Below, piece after piece: positions 21,901 to 33,800 of a stretch of DNA of 64,000 bases. Each line of letters starts with the position of its first letter. Position 1 is the first letter of the stretch. Both the position numbers and the translations under genes were made by a program. Below the pieces are notes generated by a model that saw only the letters and a list, made by a program, of their open reading frames with translations, searched no databases and had not been told where the DNA came from. The stretch is taken from positions 434,001 to 498,000 of the forward strand of contig KQ964250.1 in NCBI GenBank assembly GCA_001566295.1, read 5' to 3'. Source of the stretch: Microdochium bolleyi. Lineage: Eukaryota; Ascomycota; Sordariomycetes; Xylariales; Microdochiaceae.

Positions 21901-24900
21901 TCAGTAAACATCTTACGCAGCTGCAACATTGTAAGTCGACGGATATCCTTCTCCGACGGGAGGAAGTCTGCCTCGAACTTGGCAAAAGCAGCATCCCACT
22001 CTGTGACATACTCCAACATGTCTCGTACCACGGCGTTTAGTGGAATGACTTCATAATACTTGGAGTTCATGTAGGCTCCTTGCAAGCCTCGTATGAGATA
22101 TGCGTGATCGTCGATGATCTTCTTGTTGAGCCGCTCAACCTCTGCCCTACACGCCTCGGCTTTCTCCGGCAGAATTGTATCGAGCTTGATTGTCTTCAAC
22201 CTGGCTTTGACCGAGGTTGTGAATTTGGTCCAGCGCTCCTGGGTGTGAGTGAAGATCTCATTCTTCATGTTGAGGTCGTGCTCGACCTTCCACGTTAGCC
22301 GAGCGCGTGGAACAATGATCTCCAACAAGTCAATCGGATCATAGTGGACGCGGACGATCTTGTTGCTGAGCCCGAAGTATCGGATGTGATCACGATGATG
22401 ATCGTGTGGACAGTTCCAACTGCTCTCGTCCTCATCTCGGACGAGATGGGTGCCCCGACTCCAAAAGGAGAGCTCCAGGTATTTGCCAAATGAGTACTTC
22501 CAGGTGCCCCTCGACATCTCCATCTCGCTTGTGTCTCGTTTGCAGAGCTTGCAGTAACTCCACATCATAATGTTCTGACGGATGTGGCTGCCCTTTGGTG
22601 CCTCTTCGAGAAATACCGTAATCCGAGCCTCGCCATGGACGTATGTGCGATGGTGCTCATGCATCTTGCGGTCGCAGCCATTAGCAGTGCAGAGAGAATC
22701 AGCGCCGAAGCTGATGTCTTCTATGTACTGACCCAACGTGCAGTCAGGATCCATGCTGCCATTGTTCTCGGTATGCTCGTCGTAAAAGGCGATCGCAACT
22801 AGACCTGGTTCGACACACGGGATCTTGGTCTCGGTGCATACAACGGAATGGAGCACAACGATGTTCTGGTGAGAGAATGGGTCGAAAAGATCGAGATTGC
22901 CTTGAATATAGTTCTCCCACTGTCGTGTCTGAGTCTGATAGTTATATAGTGCCTTGTCATACTCGGCATCGTGTACAGCATGGAGGATCTCCATGATCTG
23001 TCGAGGTGCTTTCTGGCCTGTCTGATGGACCATGTGTGGCTTGATCAGCTGGAACTTCTGTGGTTTAGCCTTCTCGCTGTCGCCCCGCTCCTCAACGACA
23101 TCCTGGTCTCGCAGTCGTTTGAGATGAACGAGGCGACGCTCCTGCTCTCTCGCTTTCATCAGCAGATATGGTTGACTGAACCTGACGAAAGGTGATGCAG
23201 ACAAAATTCTAGTCTCGTACTTAGCGACTACGTCACTGTAGTATTGCGGCATGGGAATATCCTCGGGCACTTGGCTATCGTGCGACTCCCGAGCATGTGT
23301 TTCGTGCAGAGACACCAGGCGGTCTGTCGGATCAAGTGTTTCTGGTGCCACGTTCTCTTTGCCACCTGGCTCTGGTGGCGCTACGACACTTGCATCTGCG
23401 GTCGTAGAATCTTGGCTTGGCGGCAGGTCCTCGAGAGTCATGGTCGAAAGTGTTCGTTGACGTTCTGTGCTGTCATCCGAAGGTTTCGTGTTCCAGGAAG
23501 TAGTAGTGTCATCTGTTGATTGAGAAGTGGGAATACTATCAGTCGTGGGGAGTTGGACAAAAGAGTCCCGCATGAGACACGACTCGAGCTTGAGGTTGTA
23601 AACGACGTAGACCATGAACTCAGTAATGCGCTTCAGCTTGGCCAGTGTCTTCGTCGGAGCTCCTCTCAGTGCGATAGTACAACCCAGCTCTTCTTGCAGT
23701 CCAGTGAGGAAAATGTATGTCTTCTTCCTGCCGGCAATTTCCTCATTGATATAGGTCTTTACCTCGAAGCCACCACTCTTTCCGGTCTCGAAGTCCGGAG
23801 GAGGTAGTGCGAGCATATCCACCGACGAGATGATCTCCGTCTCCAGGCAACGTGAGACTGCTGACAGCACTGTGGGCTTGACATTGTAGGCGACGGCAAT
23901 GTTTGCATCTGCAAGCATCTGCAAAGCTGGCCCCGAGATGCCTTTTTCTGCGAGTAGCAAGTGCGGCCTCAGATTGACAATCCGGTGAACAACAACTCGC
24001 AAGAATTCCTTCTCCTGCTCCATCACAGGCTGCAAGCTCATGAAGTGCTGCTGGTGGCGCTGATATTCGATGGGGAAGGAGACAATGACTACACGAGGGT
24101 TCACGATCCGTCGTGGCATGGTCTTGAGCGCGAGCTTCTTGGTGAATATGACTCCAGTGACATAACTTGTGTCGCTCGGCCGACCGCCAGGGATCTTCTT
24201 GAGCTTTACATAGTGGCGGATGTCCATATCATCGCCGCGGTCAATGTCCGGATCTACTGATGATGTGCATTTCAGCAGAATTGGCATGAGTGCTTTTTCC
24301 CAAGATGAAACATGCTGTATATTGGCATCTTCGAGGAGTTGGCGAAGCAATTTGCGGACGTGCGATAAGCTTGCAGGGTTCAGTTCGAGACGCGGTTCTT
24401 TGTCGCCCTTCATGGACGAGCTTCTGGTCAGACGAGAAGTGGAATACTTCGGGCTATCTGCGAAGTGTTGTAGTGTCTCCACAGATGTCGTCGGACCTTT
24501 CACGCTGGATGATTTAGGACGAGGAGATCGACCGTGATGCGTGCTGACCGTGCTGAGATTCCGGCGACGATTTGCTCGAGCGTAGTTGTACACGCCGTTG
24601 CCATCTTCGTAACCTCGGCTGAGGAAGCTGAGACCGCTGATGCTCTTGTCTCCTTGCGTGCGCGCCCGATTTCTTCTTGCAGCGCCCAGGTATGGACCGA
24701 AGCTCGGTTTGTCGTGGTCGAAGCTTGTAGGGTGAGGAGTTTCATCGCCTGCCATGGTCGCCATTATGCTCATCTGTTCATCGCCACTCGACTCATCGGA
24801 CAAGTATGGTGCGAGATCTGGGTCAATCACATTGTCGTCGTGGAAAGCGTTCAGGCCGGATCGTTTGGCGGCATCGTCATTCAGTGAATTTCGGAAAGGC

Positions 24901-26735
24901 GCACGATTGTCTGCATTGCTTTTGATCGACCTCCAAAGGTTATGCTTGGAGTGGTGCCTCCTATGACCGGCTGACTGAGGGCGGGCAGTTGTCATCGACT
25001 TGAGAGACCGCGAGGAGCTTGGTCGGTCGAGCTGAGGTGCGTCGATCTCGAGAATCGCAGAATTGCGGTTTGAGGATTCCCCGATGCGACGTGTGGCGGG
25101 AATGGCCATCATTGGTGTGGTCTTTGTCCTTGAGTCTTCGTCTTGTGACTTCCCAGGTAGTCCTTCATCCTCTCGTTCACCTTCAGGCAGCCTGAGACTA
25201 ACAGACTTGGCGTGGCTCGGTCGGAATATGCCAGGGAGATAGGAATCGTCCGCAGATTCCTCCGACATGTTGCCATCCTGCCGCTGACTGATGATATTCA
25301 AACAAGGCTTGCAGACTCGCAGAGTGCCCGGGACGCCAAACCGTTGCCCGGAAATGATGGATGTGCATTTGCTGTCAAAGATACAGCCACAGGTGCGACA
25401 GTGGTGCTTGCGACGAAAGGCCGAGAACGGGGTGGCGCACAAGAAACACTCATTACACGTTTCGTCCGCCATCCAAAAATCCTTGCTCTGTACTTGCTTC
25501 CGCATAGACTCGAGCTTGGCATTTACAGCTTCGGGTGCCCCCTCGTCAGTGGTGGTCCCCGGGATCTTCAGAGTGCCGGCTCTCGTACGCTGAGACCTGC
25601 CTACGTTTAGCCAGGAATCATGATGGACCTTGCTGTGAGCAATGGTGTTGACTGGACTGGCCTCGGCAGTCTGGTGAGACATCGAAGACGACCTTGAGTG
25701 GGCAGTCCGTGTTCGGGATGTTGAAGGGCTGATCCTGTCGATCACAGCTGGTCTCCGTGAATCTCTAGCTGACAGTCGGACAGCGTGACCCAGAGCTGAC
25801 GCATCGTGCAGTGGCTGTGCAACGGACACAGCACCATACGGTGAGCCTAGGGGAGGGCTGGCCAGCGAGTCCGCACTGCCGTCTGCACTCATAATAAAAG
25901 GCGCGGACGCCTTGTCGATAGATTCTGCGGACCGGTATACCGCCATCCCCTCTACAGGTGATAGCGGGGGCTGCCCATCCACGACCTTGACGTTACTTTT
26001 CCGTCGACCATCTCGGCCGTCTTCGGAGTGTCGGAATGCGCTGACAGTGATTGGCGCAAGAGCAGCGGTCGGCTTCGGACCAAAGTCTCGGAGGCTCTGC
26101 CGGTTTGCGGCAATCCCCTTGGAGCCTGTGGTCCCTACCTGATGAATGGCGGAGGCGGATCTGGGAGCTTGAGATGCTGTGGACAGATTCTCAGTGTTGG
26201 AAAAGCCGTCGGGTGCCAAGCACGGGTCAGAAGCGGTCGCAGTAACACTGAATCCGGTTTTGATCGAGTTCACTCGCGTGGAGGCGGCGATGGACCCTCT
26301 TGAGCTTGGAGCCCTCAGGCTATCTGTCTCCGCTATATCATGACTGATCTTCGTGGCTGGGGCTTCTTTGTCGCGATCACGCTCCTTCTGGCCATCTTTC
26401 CCTACCGTCTGACTTGACGGGTCTCCTTTGAACCGAAAGTAGCGACTGAGACCGCTGAGCCCATTCTGCACGAGGTCTCCTGCGATGCCTTTGCTGTCTG
26501 CGACTGCAGCGATCTCAGGTGGCGGGGCGATATCATTGAAAGTGGTGAGCGTATCCTTCTGCGCGGCAGAATGGTGGATTTTGTCCAAGGCTTGTGCGAG
26601 CTGGACCTTGTCTACGGTGATCGAGGCTCGCGACGAGGGTGTGACCGAACCATCAGAGTGCTCCGTGACGGCGGTTGGCGAGACGAGTATTGCGGGCGAA
26701 AGCGGCACGAGGTCCGCAGGAGGCTTGCCTGACAT
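18979..26735 (-). CDS. fab1: 1-phosphatidylinositol-3-phosphate 5-kinase Fab1 (PIKfyve)
   Basis: Fab1 makes PtdIns(3,5)P2 on endosomes and vacuoles. The CDS joins 26735-19827, 19766-19162 and 19099-18979 (2,544 residues). Domains in order: a Ser-rich N-terminus; an FYVE zinc finger (about 421-485, with RRKHHCRTCG and paired Cys); a Cpn60/TCP1-like domain (about 820-1090); a Cys-rich region around 1300-1450 containing WSYCKLCKRDTSEMEMS; a disordered linker with four LETP repeats (about 1648-1665); and a C-terminal PIP kinase domain with VMDYSL (Asp about 2439) and IIDCIRTYTWDKKL. The first intron (19767-19826) is phase 0 and joins RLVMK to SLSPVEVTAF. The second (19100-19161) joins EAMAR to YILQAPNCWHQFN. 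The protein ends 29 residues after WHQFN, at VVVAEHS. All hallmark regions are present. Confidence 0.96.
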
Positions 26736-27586
26736 GGTTTCCGGTATGTCGTTGCGGTATAACCCCTCCGAGGGTTCGTCTTAGGCCCCCGAATGCAGCG
26801 AAATGCTGTTGCGACACTGTCCACCGACCTGACCAAGCAGCATATTGTCCGATAGGACGCTGGCGAGAGCTCGCGGAACGCGATGCGCGGATATATGTTG
26901 TTACCGCGGCCCTTGTACGACCGTAGAGTTGGTTTGGAGGTTAGAGCATCGTTGGGACGAGGAATGTTGCGGCGGCTGGCGGTTGTGCTTTTATTGAAGC
27001 TGTTGATGTTGGGACTGCTCCTCCAGGCAGGACGGTTCTAGCCTGGAAGCTGCGATCAACAGCTGTGACGCACCTCGGGTTCCACATCCCAGCCACGGGT
27101 GGGGTTGCTGCATCGTTGGTGAGTGACAAGAACCTTGGACATCGTAGTATTTAAGCTCGAGGTCCTTTCTTGTCAAACATGAACCAGGACTTTGGATGCA
27201 ACATTTATTGCGATCCGGTACCATGTACGGCAGCCCCGACCCGTCACGCCTCCAAGGACAATTTTGATGCCTGAAGGGATCCTGTGGTCAAAGTTATCTC
27301 AGGAAAGGGTGTGGTTGTAGCATTCTTAATGGGTTTTCCTCAGGCACCCCCACGTGATAGCGCAAGCAGGACCCCGCAGAACCCACTCTTTTCCGAACCT
27401 GCCAGACGCGTCGACCTGCAACTCGGCGCGTGTCGCTTCCACGACGAACCACGAGCAGAACCATCCAACGTCTCATCACCAAAGCCATCAACAAGACCAC
27501 ACCCTTGTAGCTGCAGATCTGGCTACACAGCGGGCTGTGGTTTTGTCTCTCATGCATTTCCTGTCTGAATAACGTTACTCTGAGCC
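26736..27586. other. Divergent promoter region between fab1 and the 728-residue gene
   Basis: These 851 bp lie between two divergent start codons. A TATA-like tatttaa lies at about 27148-27154 and an E-box cacgtg at about 27351-27356. No further gene is seen. Confidence 0.5.
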
Positions 27587-29773
27587 ATGGCGGGCTCCCA
27601 GATCGATGAACTGGACTACCTGGCAGATCATGCCCTGCAGGCACGACTTTTCAAGATTAGCACTGAACAGCAATCGCTTCTGAGCAAAGACGACGCATGG
27701 ACTATCAGTCCCAGTAATATCCCGAAGGCCGTCCTTGAGCATGTCACGGCACACCTTCAACGCCAGAAGGTGGCGGCATCCACGAGCGGCAACACCCAAG
27801 AGCAGGCCGAGGACCCACCTACTCCGGCGCGCAGTCCATCAGAACTTCAGGAGTTTGAGCGATTTGACAGCCAGCCTCCAGAGGAATCATCGGCTGATGA
27901 AAATGGTGACAATGATCGATGCGAAGCCCAGGGATTGCGGGAGATTCCGCGTAGTTCATGGTCGACCAGTCCTCTCCATCACATGCACCCGCCACGCCAG
28001 ATGCCGGAGTCTCACGAAGATAATGGCAACCAAGACGACGACTTCATCACACAGCTTCCGGATCTTTCGCCGCCACGACCAACCGCTATGGACAGCTCAA
28101 AATCACTGAGACCAACCTTTGACTTTCCTCAAAGCAGTATTGGACAGGACGACGACGACGAGCTAGAGATGGAGATCCCGACCAGACTGGAGATGCCTTC
28201 AATGTCTTTGAATCGTGCAGCTGTGCCGGTCATGGCGACGCCTCCATCTGCACAGATAGTCCCTTGTAGCCTCGAGCCGACTGAGAGACGGGCGGAAGAG
28301 CCAGCTAGACCGCAGAGCAGAGCCGGTGCGAAACAAACTCGATATGCACCAGTGACCGCACTGTATCGTCCTGCTAGGCATGTAGAGCCTGCACCAGAAC
28401 GTACGGAGTCGACCGCCAAGACGATGTTGGAAGACGAAGGAGATGACAACCTGTCGAACACATTCCCCACAGATTCATCTTCGATAATCCCTTCCACACA
28501 TCAAGCTTCCAGTCATGAGGACAGACCGCCCACTGGAGGCTCACTCCTGCAGACAGCAGAACAGCCAGTGCCGTCCGGAATTGGAGCTCATTCGTCAGGA
28601 CCCAAGGACCAACTGCCTCCATCACCGATTCATAAGCCAGGAAACGCTCAAAAGGCGAAACTAATAAGTCCTTCGCCACCAGTTGTGTCTGTCCCTTTGC
28701 ATCCAGTTGCAAAGACACCCAACAAGGCCAGCGTTGGCAATCCACCAGAAGAGACTTCTCCCTTCAAAAGCTTCTGCGCTGCATACGTGACCTATACAGG
28801 AAACACTCGGTCCTTTGTCACAGCATGCATCTATATCCAGTTACAGCACAAAAAGATCCGCTCCTCTCTGTACGACGACTTCATAAGAGCATGGCACGAG
28901 GGCTACTACGCTTATGTGAGAAAGTGCGACAGCGCAGTGCCTCCAGTACCGGCTGCGCACGCATACGCATGGTACAACGAGATGGACGACGATCCGTTAT
29001 ACACTTTGCGCGTGATCACAAAACAAAATCTCGAGTCCGTACTTGACGCTTACCCTGACGAAGTAGAGGACGCACAACGTCGCCTAGGAATTGTTTCAGA
29101 AAAGAAGCAAGCACCCTCGCGGCAAGCGGAAGAGCTAGTGCTGGTGCCCAGTGTGCCGCAAGAGACCAGAGCACCAACCCTGCCTCCCGCTGAAGCCCCA
29201 ATCCTGATTGACGAGGACGAAGACGGCAATGACAATGGCGAGCAGATTGCTGGAGAGAGGACCCTGGCACGTGCTGAAGCATCACCCGAGTGCAGTATGC
29301 TGGAGGGCTGTCCTGTCGAGCTTTCCCCGATCGACTTTTCGAAATCCATGAGCGAGATCGACCTCGGACGGCAATCGGCCAAAGAGCCAGTCGTGAGATC
29401 GCTGGTTCGTTCGCACTCGGAAGCAGGCAAGCACAAACGTAAAGCAAGTATAGAGATTGTCGAGAAGCCACCGAAAAAGGTGCCGGTGTCCACCGATCGG
29501 ACGACCCCGATGGCCCCGTTAGTGCCGGCGGCACCGCTGTCGCCGAGCCAGGTGACCATCCGGCCACGGACATCACGAGCCAGTCTGACGGGTTCAATGT
29601 TCAGCCTCGACCATCGCACGCCGACTTCCACAGACGCGAGACGGCGACGTTTTGCGGACGATCCGCATAAGCGAGCCGAGCACTTTAAAAAGTTTTTGCT
29701 CAAGAAACGGACTTCGGGAGCCAGCGATAGCATCATGAGCTCCGCGCCCACCTCTGCACAGAGATATGGATGA
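27587..29773 (+). CDS. Unrecognised 728-residue protein, probably nuclear
   Basis: One uninterrupted reading frame starts at a good ATG context (gagccatgg) and has consistent codon use. I do not recognise the family. Residues 1-65 look folded (DELDYLADHALQARLF, then IPKAVLEHVTAHLQRQ). A long Pro/Ser/Glu-rich disordered stretch follows. Residues about 395-500 form a second compact block (SFCAAYVTYTGNTRSFVTA, DDFIRAWHEGYYAYVRKC, HAYAWYNEMDDDPLYTLRV). The C-terminus is disordered with basic clusters (HKRKAS, DARRRRF, FKKFLLKKR) that could act as nuclear signals. The order of an N-terminal helical block, a linker, an internal domain and a basic tail would fit a chromatin or telomere scaffold protein, but that is only a guess. 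It shares a promoter region with fab1 in the opposite direction. Confidence 0.85.
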   Translation: MAGSQIDELDYLADHALQARLFKISTEQQSLLSKDDAWTISPSNIPKAVLEHVTAHLQRQKVAASTSGNTQEQAEDPPTPARSPSELQEFERFDSQPPEESSADENGDNDRCEAQGLREIPRSSWSTSPLHHMHPPRQMPESHEDNGNQDDDFITQLPDLSPPRPTAMDSSKSLRPTFDFPQSSIGQDDDDELEMEIPTRLEMPSMSLNRAAVPVMATPPSAQIVPCSLEPTERRAEEPARPQSRAGAKQTRYAPVTALYRPARHVEPAPERTESTAKTMLEDEGDDNLSNTFPTDSSSIIPSTHQASSHEDRPPTGGSLLQTAEQPVPSGIGAHSSGPKDQLPPSPIHKPGNAQKAKLISPSPPVVSVPLHPVAKTPNKASVGNPPEETSPFKSFCAAYVTYTGNTRSFVTACIYIQLQHKKIRSSLYDDFIRAWHEGYYAYVRKCDSAVPPVPAAHAYAWYNEMDDDPLYTLRVITKQNLESVLDAYPDEVEDAQRRLGIVSEKKQAPSRQAEELVLVPSVPQETRAPTLPPAEAPILIDEDEDGNDNGEQIAGERTLARAEASPECSMLEGCPVELSPIDFSKSMSEIDLGRQSAKEPVVRSLVRSHSEAGKHKRKASIEIVEKPPKKVPVSTDRTTPMAPLVPAAPLSPSQVTIRPRTSRASLTGSMFSLDHRTPTSTDARRRRFADDPHKRAEHFKKFLLKKRTSGASDSIMSSAPTSAQRYG

Positions 29774-30011
29774 ACGAATTTTGGGTCAGAGGAAGCAGGA
29801 CACAGCTTATGGCAACATGTTTGTGCCGAAGTTGTCGTGCCATGACACGAGGAGATTTACTCACACATGACGACTTTAATGGAGGCTATGATACCAAAAC
29901 AAATAATACAACCATCACAACATGCTCTATGAGCTAGGTCTTTCTATCATACACCCACCTTCCTGATGATGCCGAGATCATGTAGTTATCCCTGCCCACT
30001 GAACCTTCCCG

Positions 30012-30595
30012 CTACTGCTCCTCCTTGGCTTGCTCGAGCTTGGCCTCCTCCTCAGGGGTCTTGGTTCTGAGCTGCAGCGCATGGATGCCCCCCTCGGCGG
30101 CCATCTCGTCCTTGAGAAGCTGGTACACGACGCGGTGCCTCGCAGGCTGCATCTTGCCCTTGAAGTCCGGGGAAACGATGACGAGGCGGAAGTGCGTCTC
30201 GCGCGAGGTGACGCCGCGCATGGCCGAGTGGTGCGCGTGCTTGTGCGAATCGTTGTGGATCTCAAGCTTTGTGGGGGAGAGGGCGGCTGTGATCTGGCAT
30301 GTGCGCGTGTGTGTGTAAGCGTGTGCAAGCAGTCAATTTGTACAAAGTCACATGTGCAAGGTTGTAGAGGTTATGATTCCCTCTGTCCGGGTCCCTCCTT
30401 ACTGAACATGACAACGGAATGATACACAAAAGGCCAAGCCGCGGTGAAACTAACCTTGGAGCGGATGGCGTCCTCCATGGGAGTCTGCGAGGAGGCCATA
30501 GCGGAGGACAGCAACCTGCGGCGGGTAAAGTCGATCTGCCGAGACGGGGCGGTACGCAGGGCTTGCGGCAGCAGAGCCGAGCTGCTGCGGAACAT
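30012..30595 (-). CDS. bol1: BolA-like protein, probably mitochondrial Bol1 type
   Basis: BolA proteins work with monothiol glutaredoxins in iron-sulfur cluster handling. Exons 30595-30455 and 30293-30012 (intron 30294-30454, phase 0) encode 140 residues. The core reads IRSKITAALSPTKLEIHNDS, then HHSAMRGVTSRETHFRLVIV, then ARHRVVYQLLKDEM and GGIHALQLRTKTPEE, with the invariant His in ARHRVVY. The first 32 residues are rich in Arg and Ser without acids (RRRLLSS), like a mitochondrial presequence. A second Met at residue 33 (MASSQTPMED) could start a cytosolic form. There is no Cys in the cluster-binding loop, which fits Bol1 better than Bol2/Fra2 or Bol3. It lies head to head with the ACSF3-like gene, 908 bp away. 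Confidence 0.9.
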
Positions 30596-31503
30596 CTAAG
30601 CTCTGATGACTGCCGCAGTTAGCACGCAGTTGGGCGTGTACTGTATGGGACCGGGTGCTGGGCCAGACGTCACCAACACTCTCTCAGTTTCCCAAGCTTC
30701 AGTCGTGCGGGCCGTGTGATCGGGGCGCCGTCGGGGTGCTTTTCCCAACAAAAAGTTCACCTGCAAGTCGATCGCAGAACAAGACCCGATGTTGCAGAAC
30801 GGGGAGCGAGTCGCGGTGTCTGTGCGTGTGTGTCTGAGTCTGTGTATGCTTGCGCAGGGGGGGTCGACGGGGAGCTCGGCCGGGGCAGTGGAAGATGAGG
30901 GAATGAGGTTGGCGATCGGGGCGGGTGAAAATGAATTGCCGAGCAAGAGCAGAAAAGTGAGAGGGGCCGACGCCCGAGCTACATAGAGGAAAAGTGGCGG
31001 GTGCCGGTGCTTGCTTTGCCGGATGGGGCCCCGGACACAGGGTCCTCGGGCATTGTGTCCTCACGCAAACATTGGGATGGCATGGTTGGCGGAAGGACTC
31101 GAGCAGACGCCCGAGGCCAAGGGCAACGGCTGCTATGGCCTTGGATACTTACCCAGAAGAGGCGTAAGTCCAGTTTTAATGATGTAGACGGCGAATGCTA
31201 CCTGCTCTGTATTGTACCGTAGACGTCAACTCGGCCGCTAGAATCGACGATAAGATACGGGCTCCACCCAGCCCAGGCGCCGGGACTACTTTTGACGGCG
31301 GACTCGGCGCTCTATTCTTTCTTGGGGCGAGCCGGCCCCGCGCAGAAGAAGTTCGAGAGGTCCATTCTGATCGGGAGGACATCAATTCCACCCGGCGCAG
31401 CTCCAGTCGATCCCCAACACTCGGCTGGCCCGCGGCTTTGCCTGTCCTTCCGATTCCCACCCTGCCCAGCCCTGGTCCTCCTTTCCCGTTCTGGCCCCCC
31501 GTC
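30596..31503. other. Bidirectional promoter region of bol1 and the ACSF3-like gene
   Basis: These 908 bp separate two divergent starts. A GT-rich imperfect microsatellite (alternating tgtgtgt and tgtgcg) lies at about 30817-30856. The part near 31380-31500 is pyrimidine-rich in the direction of the plus-strand gene. The frame upstream of 31504 is open back to 31195, so a longer N-terminus is possible but has no signal-like features. Confidence 0.5.
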
Positions 31504-33800
31504 ATGGCGCTGATTGGTGGCCGCAGCGTCGTCGTCGCCTCTGGCTGCTCGGGGCCTGCTGCTGCTGCTGTAGTTGTGCGCGCAACAGCTCCGGCGGCGA
31601 GCGTCTCCACGCTGCTGGCCCTCCGCAAGCCCGGCCCCCGGTCCCGGCCCTTAAGCATCTCGGCTGCTCCTCTCCAACAGCTCTTGTCCGCTCAGTCTCT
31701 CTACTCTTCCTCATCCTCACGACATATCCGCACAGCTTCACGCTCCATTGCGTCTTCACCAGCGCGGGCGACACTACGGACACCTCCTTACCCAGTGACC
31801 AGCTCGTCGTTCTACCCGGTGGCTGTATCAACACATCAGCACCAACCCGCCAGAATGGGCTCGACCGCCACCAGCCTCTCACTGCCCCGGCTGCCCCTCT
31901 TCGAGGCTATCGCACAGCACGACCCAAAGTCGACAGCCGTCGTCCACTGCCTGTCCGGTCGTTCCTTTACATACGGCGAGCTCCTGCCCGATGTCTACCG
32001 CGCCCGCGAGCGGCTATACGAGGCCGCCGGCCGCTCCGACATTGAGGGCGAGCGGGTCGCCTTCCTGGTCGAGAACAGCTACGACTATGTCGGTATGTCA
32101 TATAGGATACGGACACCACCCTCTGTGACCTGAGGAACTACTTTTCTGACACCTCTATCTGCACAGTCACCTTTCTCGCGATCCTCGCCGCTCGGGCCGT
32201 AGCGCTGCCGCTGTCTCCACCATTCCCCGCGCCGGAGCTGCAGTACATCATCTCGCACGCCGAGGCCCTCCTCTTCGTCCACTCTCCCAAATTCGCCTCG
32301 AAGGTGTCCGAGGTGCTCTCCACACCATGGCCCGAGGCCTCGCCAAACCCGAACCCCAAGGTCGTCGAGATGCCCAAGCACTTGGGCATCTCCCCGTCCT
32401 CCTCCTCCTCCTCCTCATCCACCTACTACGAGCCCGTCTCCCTCACCGAGGGAGACTCCGCCGGCGAGGCCGCGATGATGCTGTACACCTCGGGGACCAC
32501 GAACCGGCCCAAGGGGGTGCTGATCCCCGAGAGCGCCCTCACGGCGCAGAGCACCGCGCTGCGGCGCGCGTGGCGGTACACCCCCGAGGACAGGCTCCTG
32601 CACGTGCTACCGCTGCACCACATCCACGGGACCGTCAACGCCGTTATCACCCCGCTGCTGGCCGGCAGCACGATCGAGTTCCTCTTCCCGTTCAACGCGG
32701 ACGCCGTGTGGCGGCGCTTCGCGAACCCGTTCCTCCCGGCTACTACTGACGCCCCCGCCGCCCCCGCCGCCAGCGAGGTCGACAAGTTCGCCAGCATGCG
32801 CCGCGACAAGATCACCTTCTTCACCGTCGTCCCGACCGTCTACACGCGCCTCATCTCGACGCACAAGCTGCTCGACCAGTCCTCGGCCTTTGCGCAGGCC
32901 TGCCGGACCGCTGTGTCCCCGGAGCACATGCGCGTGAGCATCTCCGGGTCCGCGGCGCTGCCGACGCCCGTGAAGCGCGCGTGGAGGGACCTCTCGCTGG
33001 GCAACGTGCTGCTCGAGCGGTACGGCATGACCGAGGTCGGCATGGCCCTGTCCTGCGGGCTCGACTTTGGCGACCGGGTCGACGGCAGCGTCGGCTGGCC
33101 GCTGCCGGGCGTCGAGGCGCGGCTCGTCGAGACCGACACCGGCAAGGTCATCCTCCCCGGCCACGAGACCGACCCGGCCACGGGCAAGGAGCGGCAGGGC
33201 GAGATCCAGCTCCGCGGCGCCAACGTGTTCCGGGAGTACTGGCGCAACCCGGCCGCGACGGCCAAGGAGTTCGTGCCCGCCGACGCCGGCGACGCGAACC
33301 AGGCGAGCTGGTTCAAGACCGGAGATGTCGCGGTGCGCCGGCCCGTCCCCGAGTCCGCCGCGGCGAAGGGCACGTCGAAGTCCGGCGACTGGGTAGGCTC
33401 CTCGGCCGCCCCTGGCAACGACACAATGTACTTTATCCTCGGCCGGCAGTCCGCCGACATCATCAAGTCCGGCGGCGAGAAGGTGTCCGCGCTCGAGGTG
33501 GAGCGCGAGATGCTCTCCCTGCCCGAGGTCAGCGAGTGCGCGGTGCTCGCCGTGCCCAGCGGGAAATGGGGCCAGAAGGTCGGCGCCGTGGTCATCCTCG
33601 ACAAGGCCTTCGTCGAGTCGGGAGGGTCCTGGAAGCCTATGGACATGCGCCGCGCGCTGAAGGGCAGACTGGCAAACTACAAGATCCCCCAGATTTTGCG
33701 TGTTGTCGAGCACATCCCCCGCAACGCGATGGGCAAGATCAACAAGAAGGAGCTCGTCAAGGCTGTGTTCATCGATGACTTCTCGGGCGATGAGATGTAG
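31504..33800 (+). CDS. AMP-forming acyl-CoA ligase, ACSF3/malonyl-CoA synthetase type
   Basis: This ANL-superfamily enzyme activates an acid with ATP and joins it to CoA; the closest family appears to be malonyl-CoA synthetase (ACSF3). Exons 31504-32092 and 32167-33800 (phase 1 intron) encode 740 residues. Motifs: the phosphate-binding loop YTSGTTNRPKG (303-313), LPLHHIHGTVNAVI, ERYGMTEVGMA (about 480-490), WFKTGDVA, the hinge region FILGRQSADIIKSGGEKVSA, and the catalytic Lys720 in NAMGKINKKE. The first 117 residues are Ser/Arg/Ala-rich with almost no acids, consistent with a mitochondrial transit peptide. A second in-frame ATG at 31855 (MGSTATSLSLPRL) begins just where family similarity starts. 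In other organisms malonyl-CoA made in mitochondria feeds mitochondrial fatty acid and lipoate synthesis. Substrate is inferred from overall similarity only. Confidence 0.9.
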
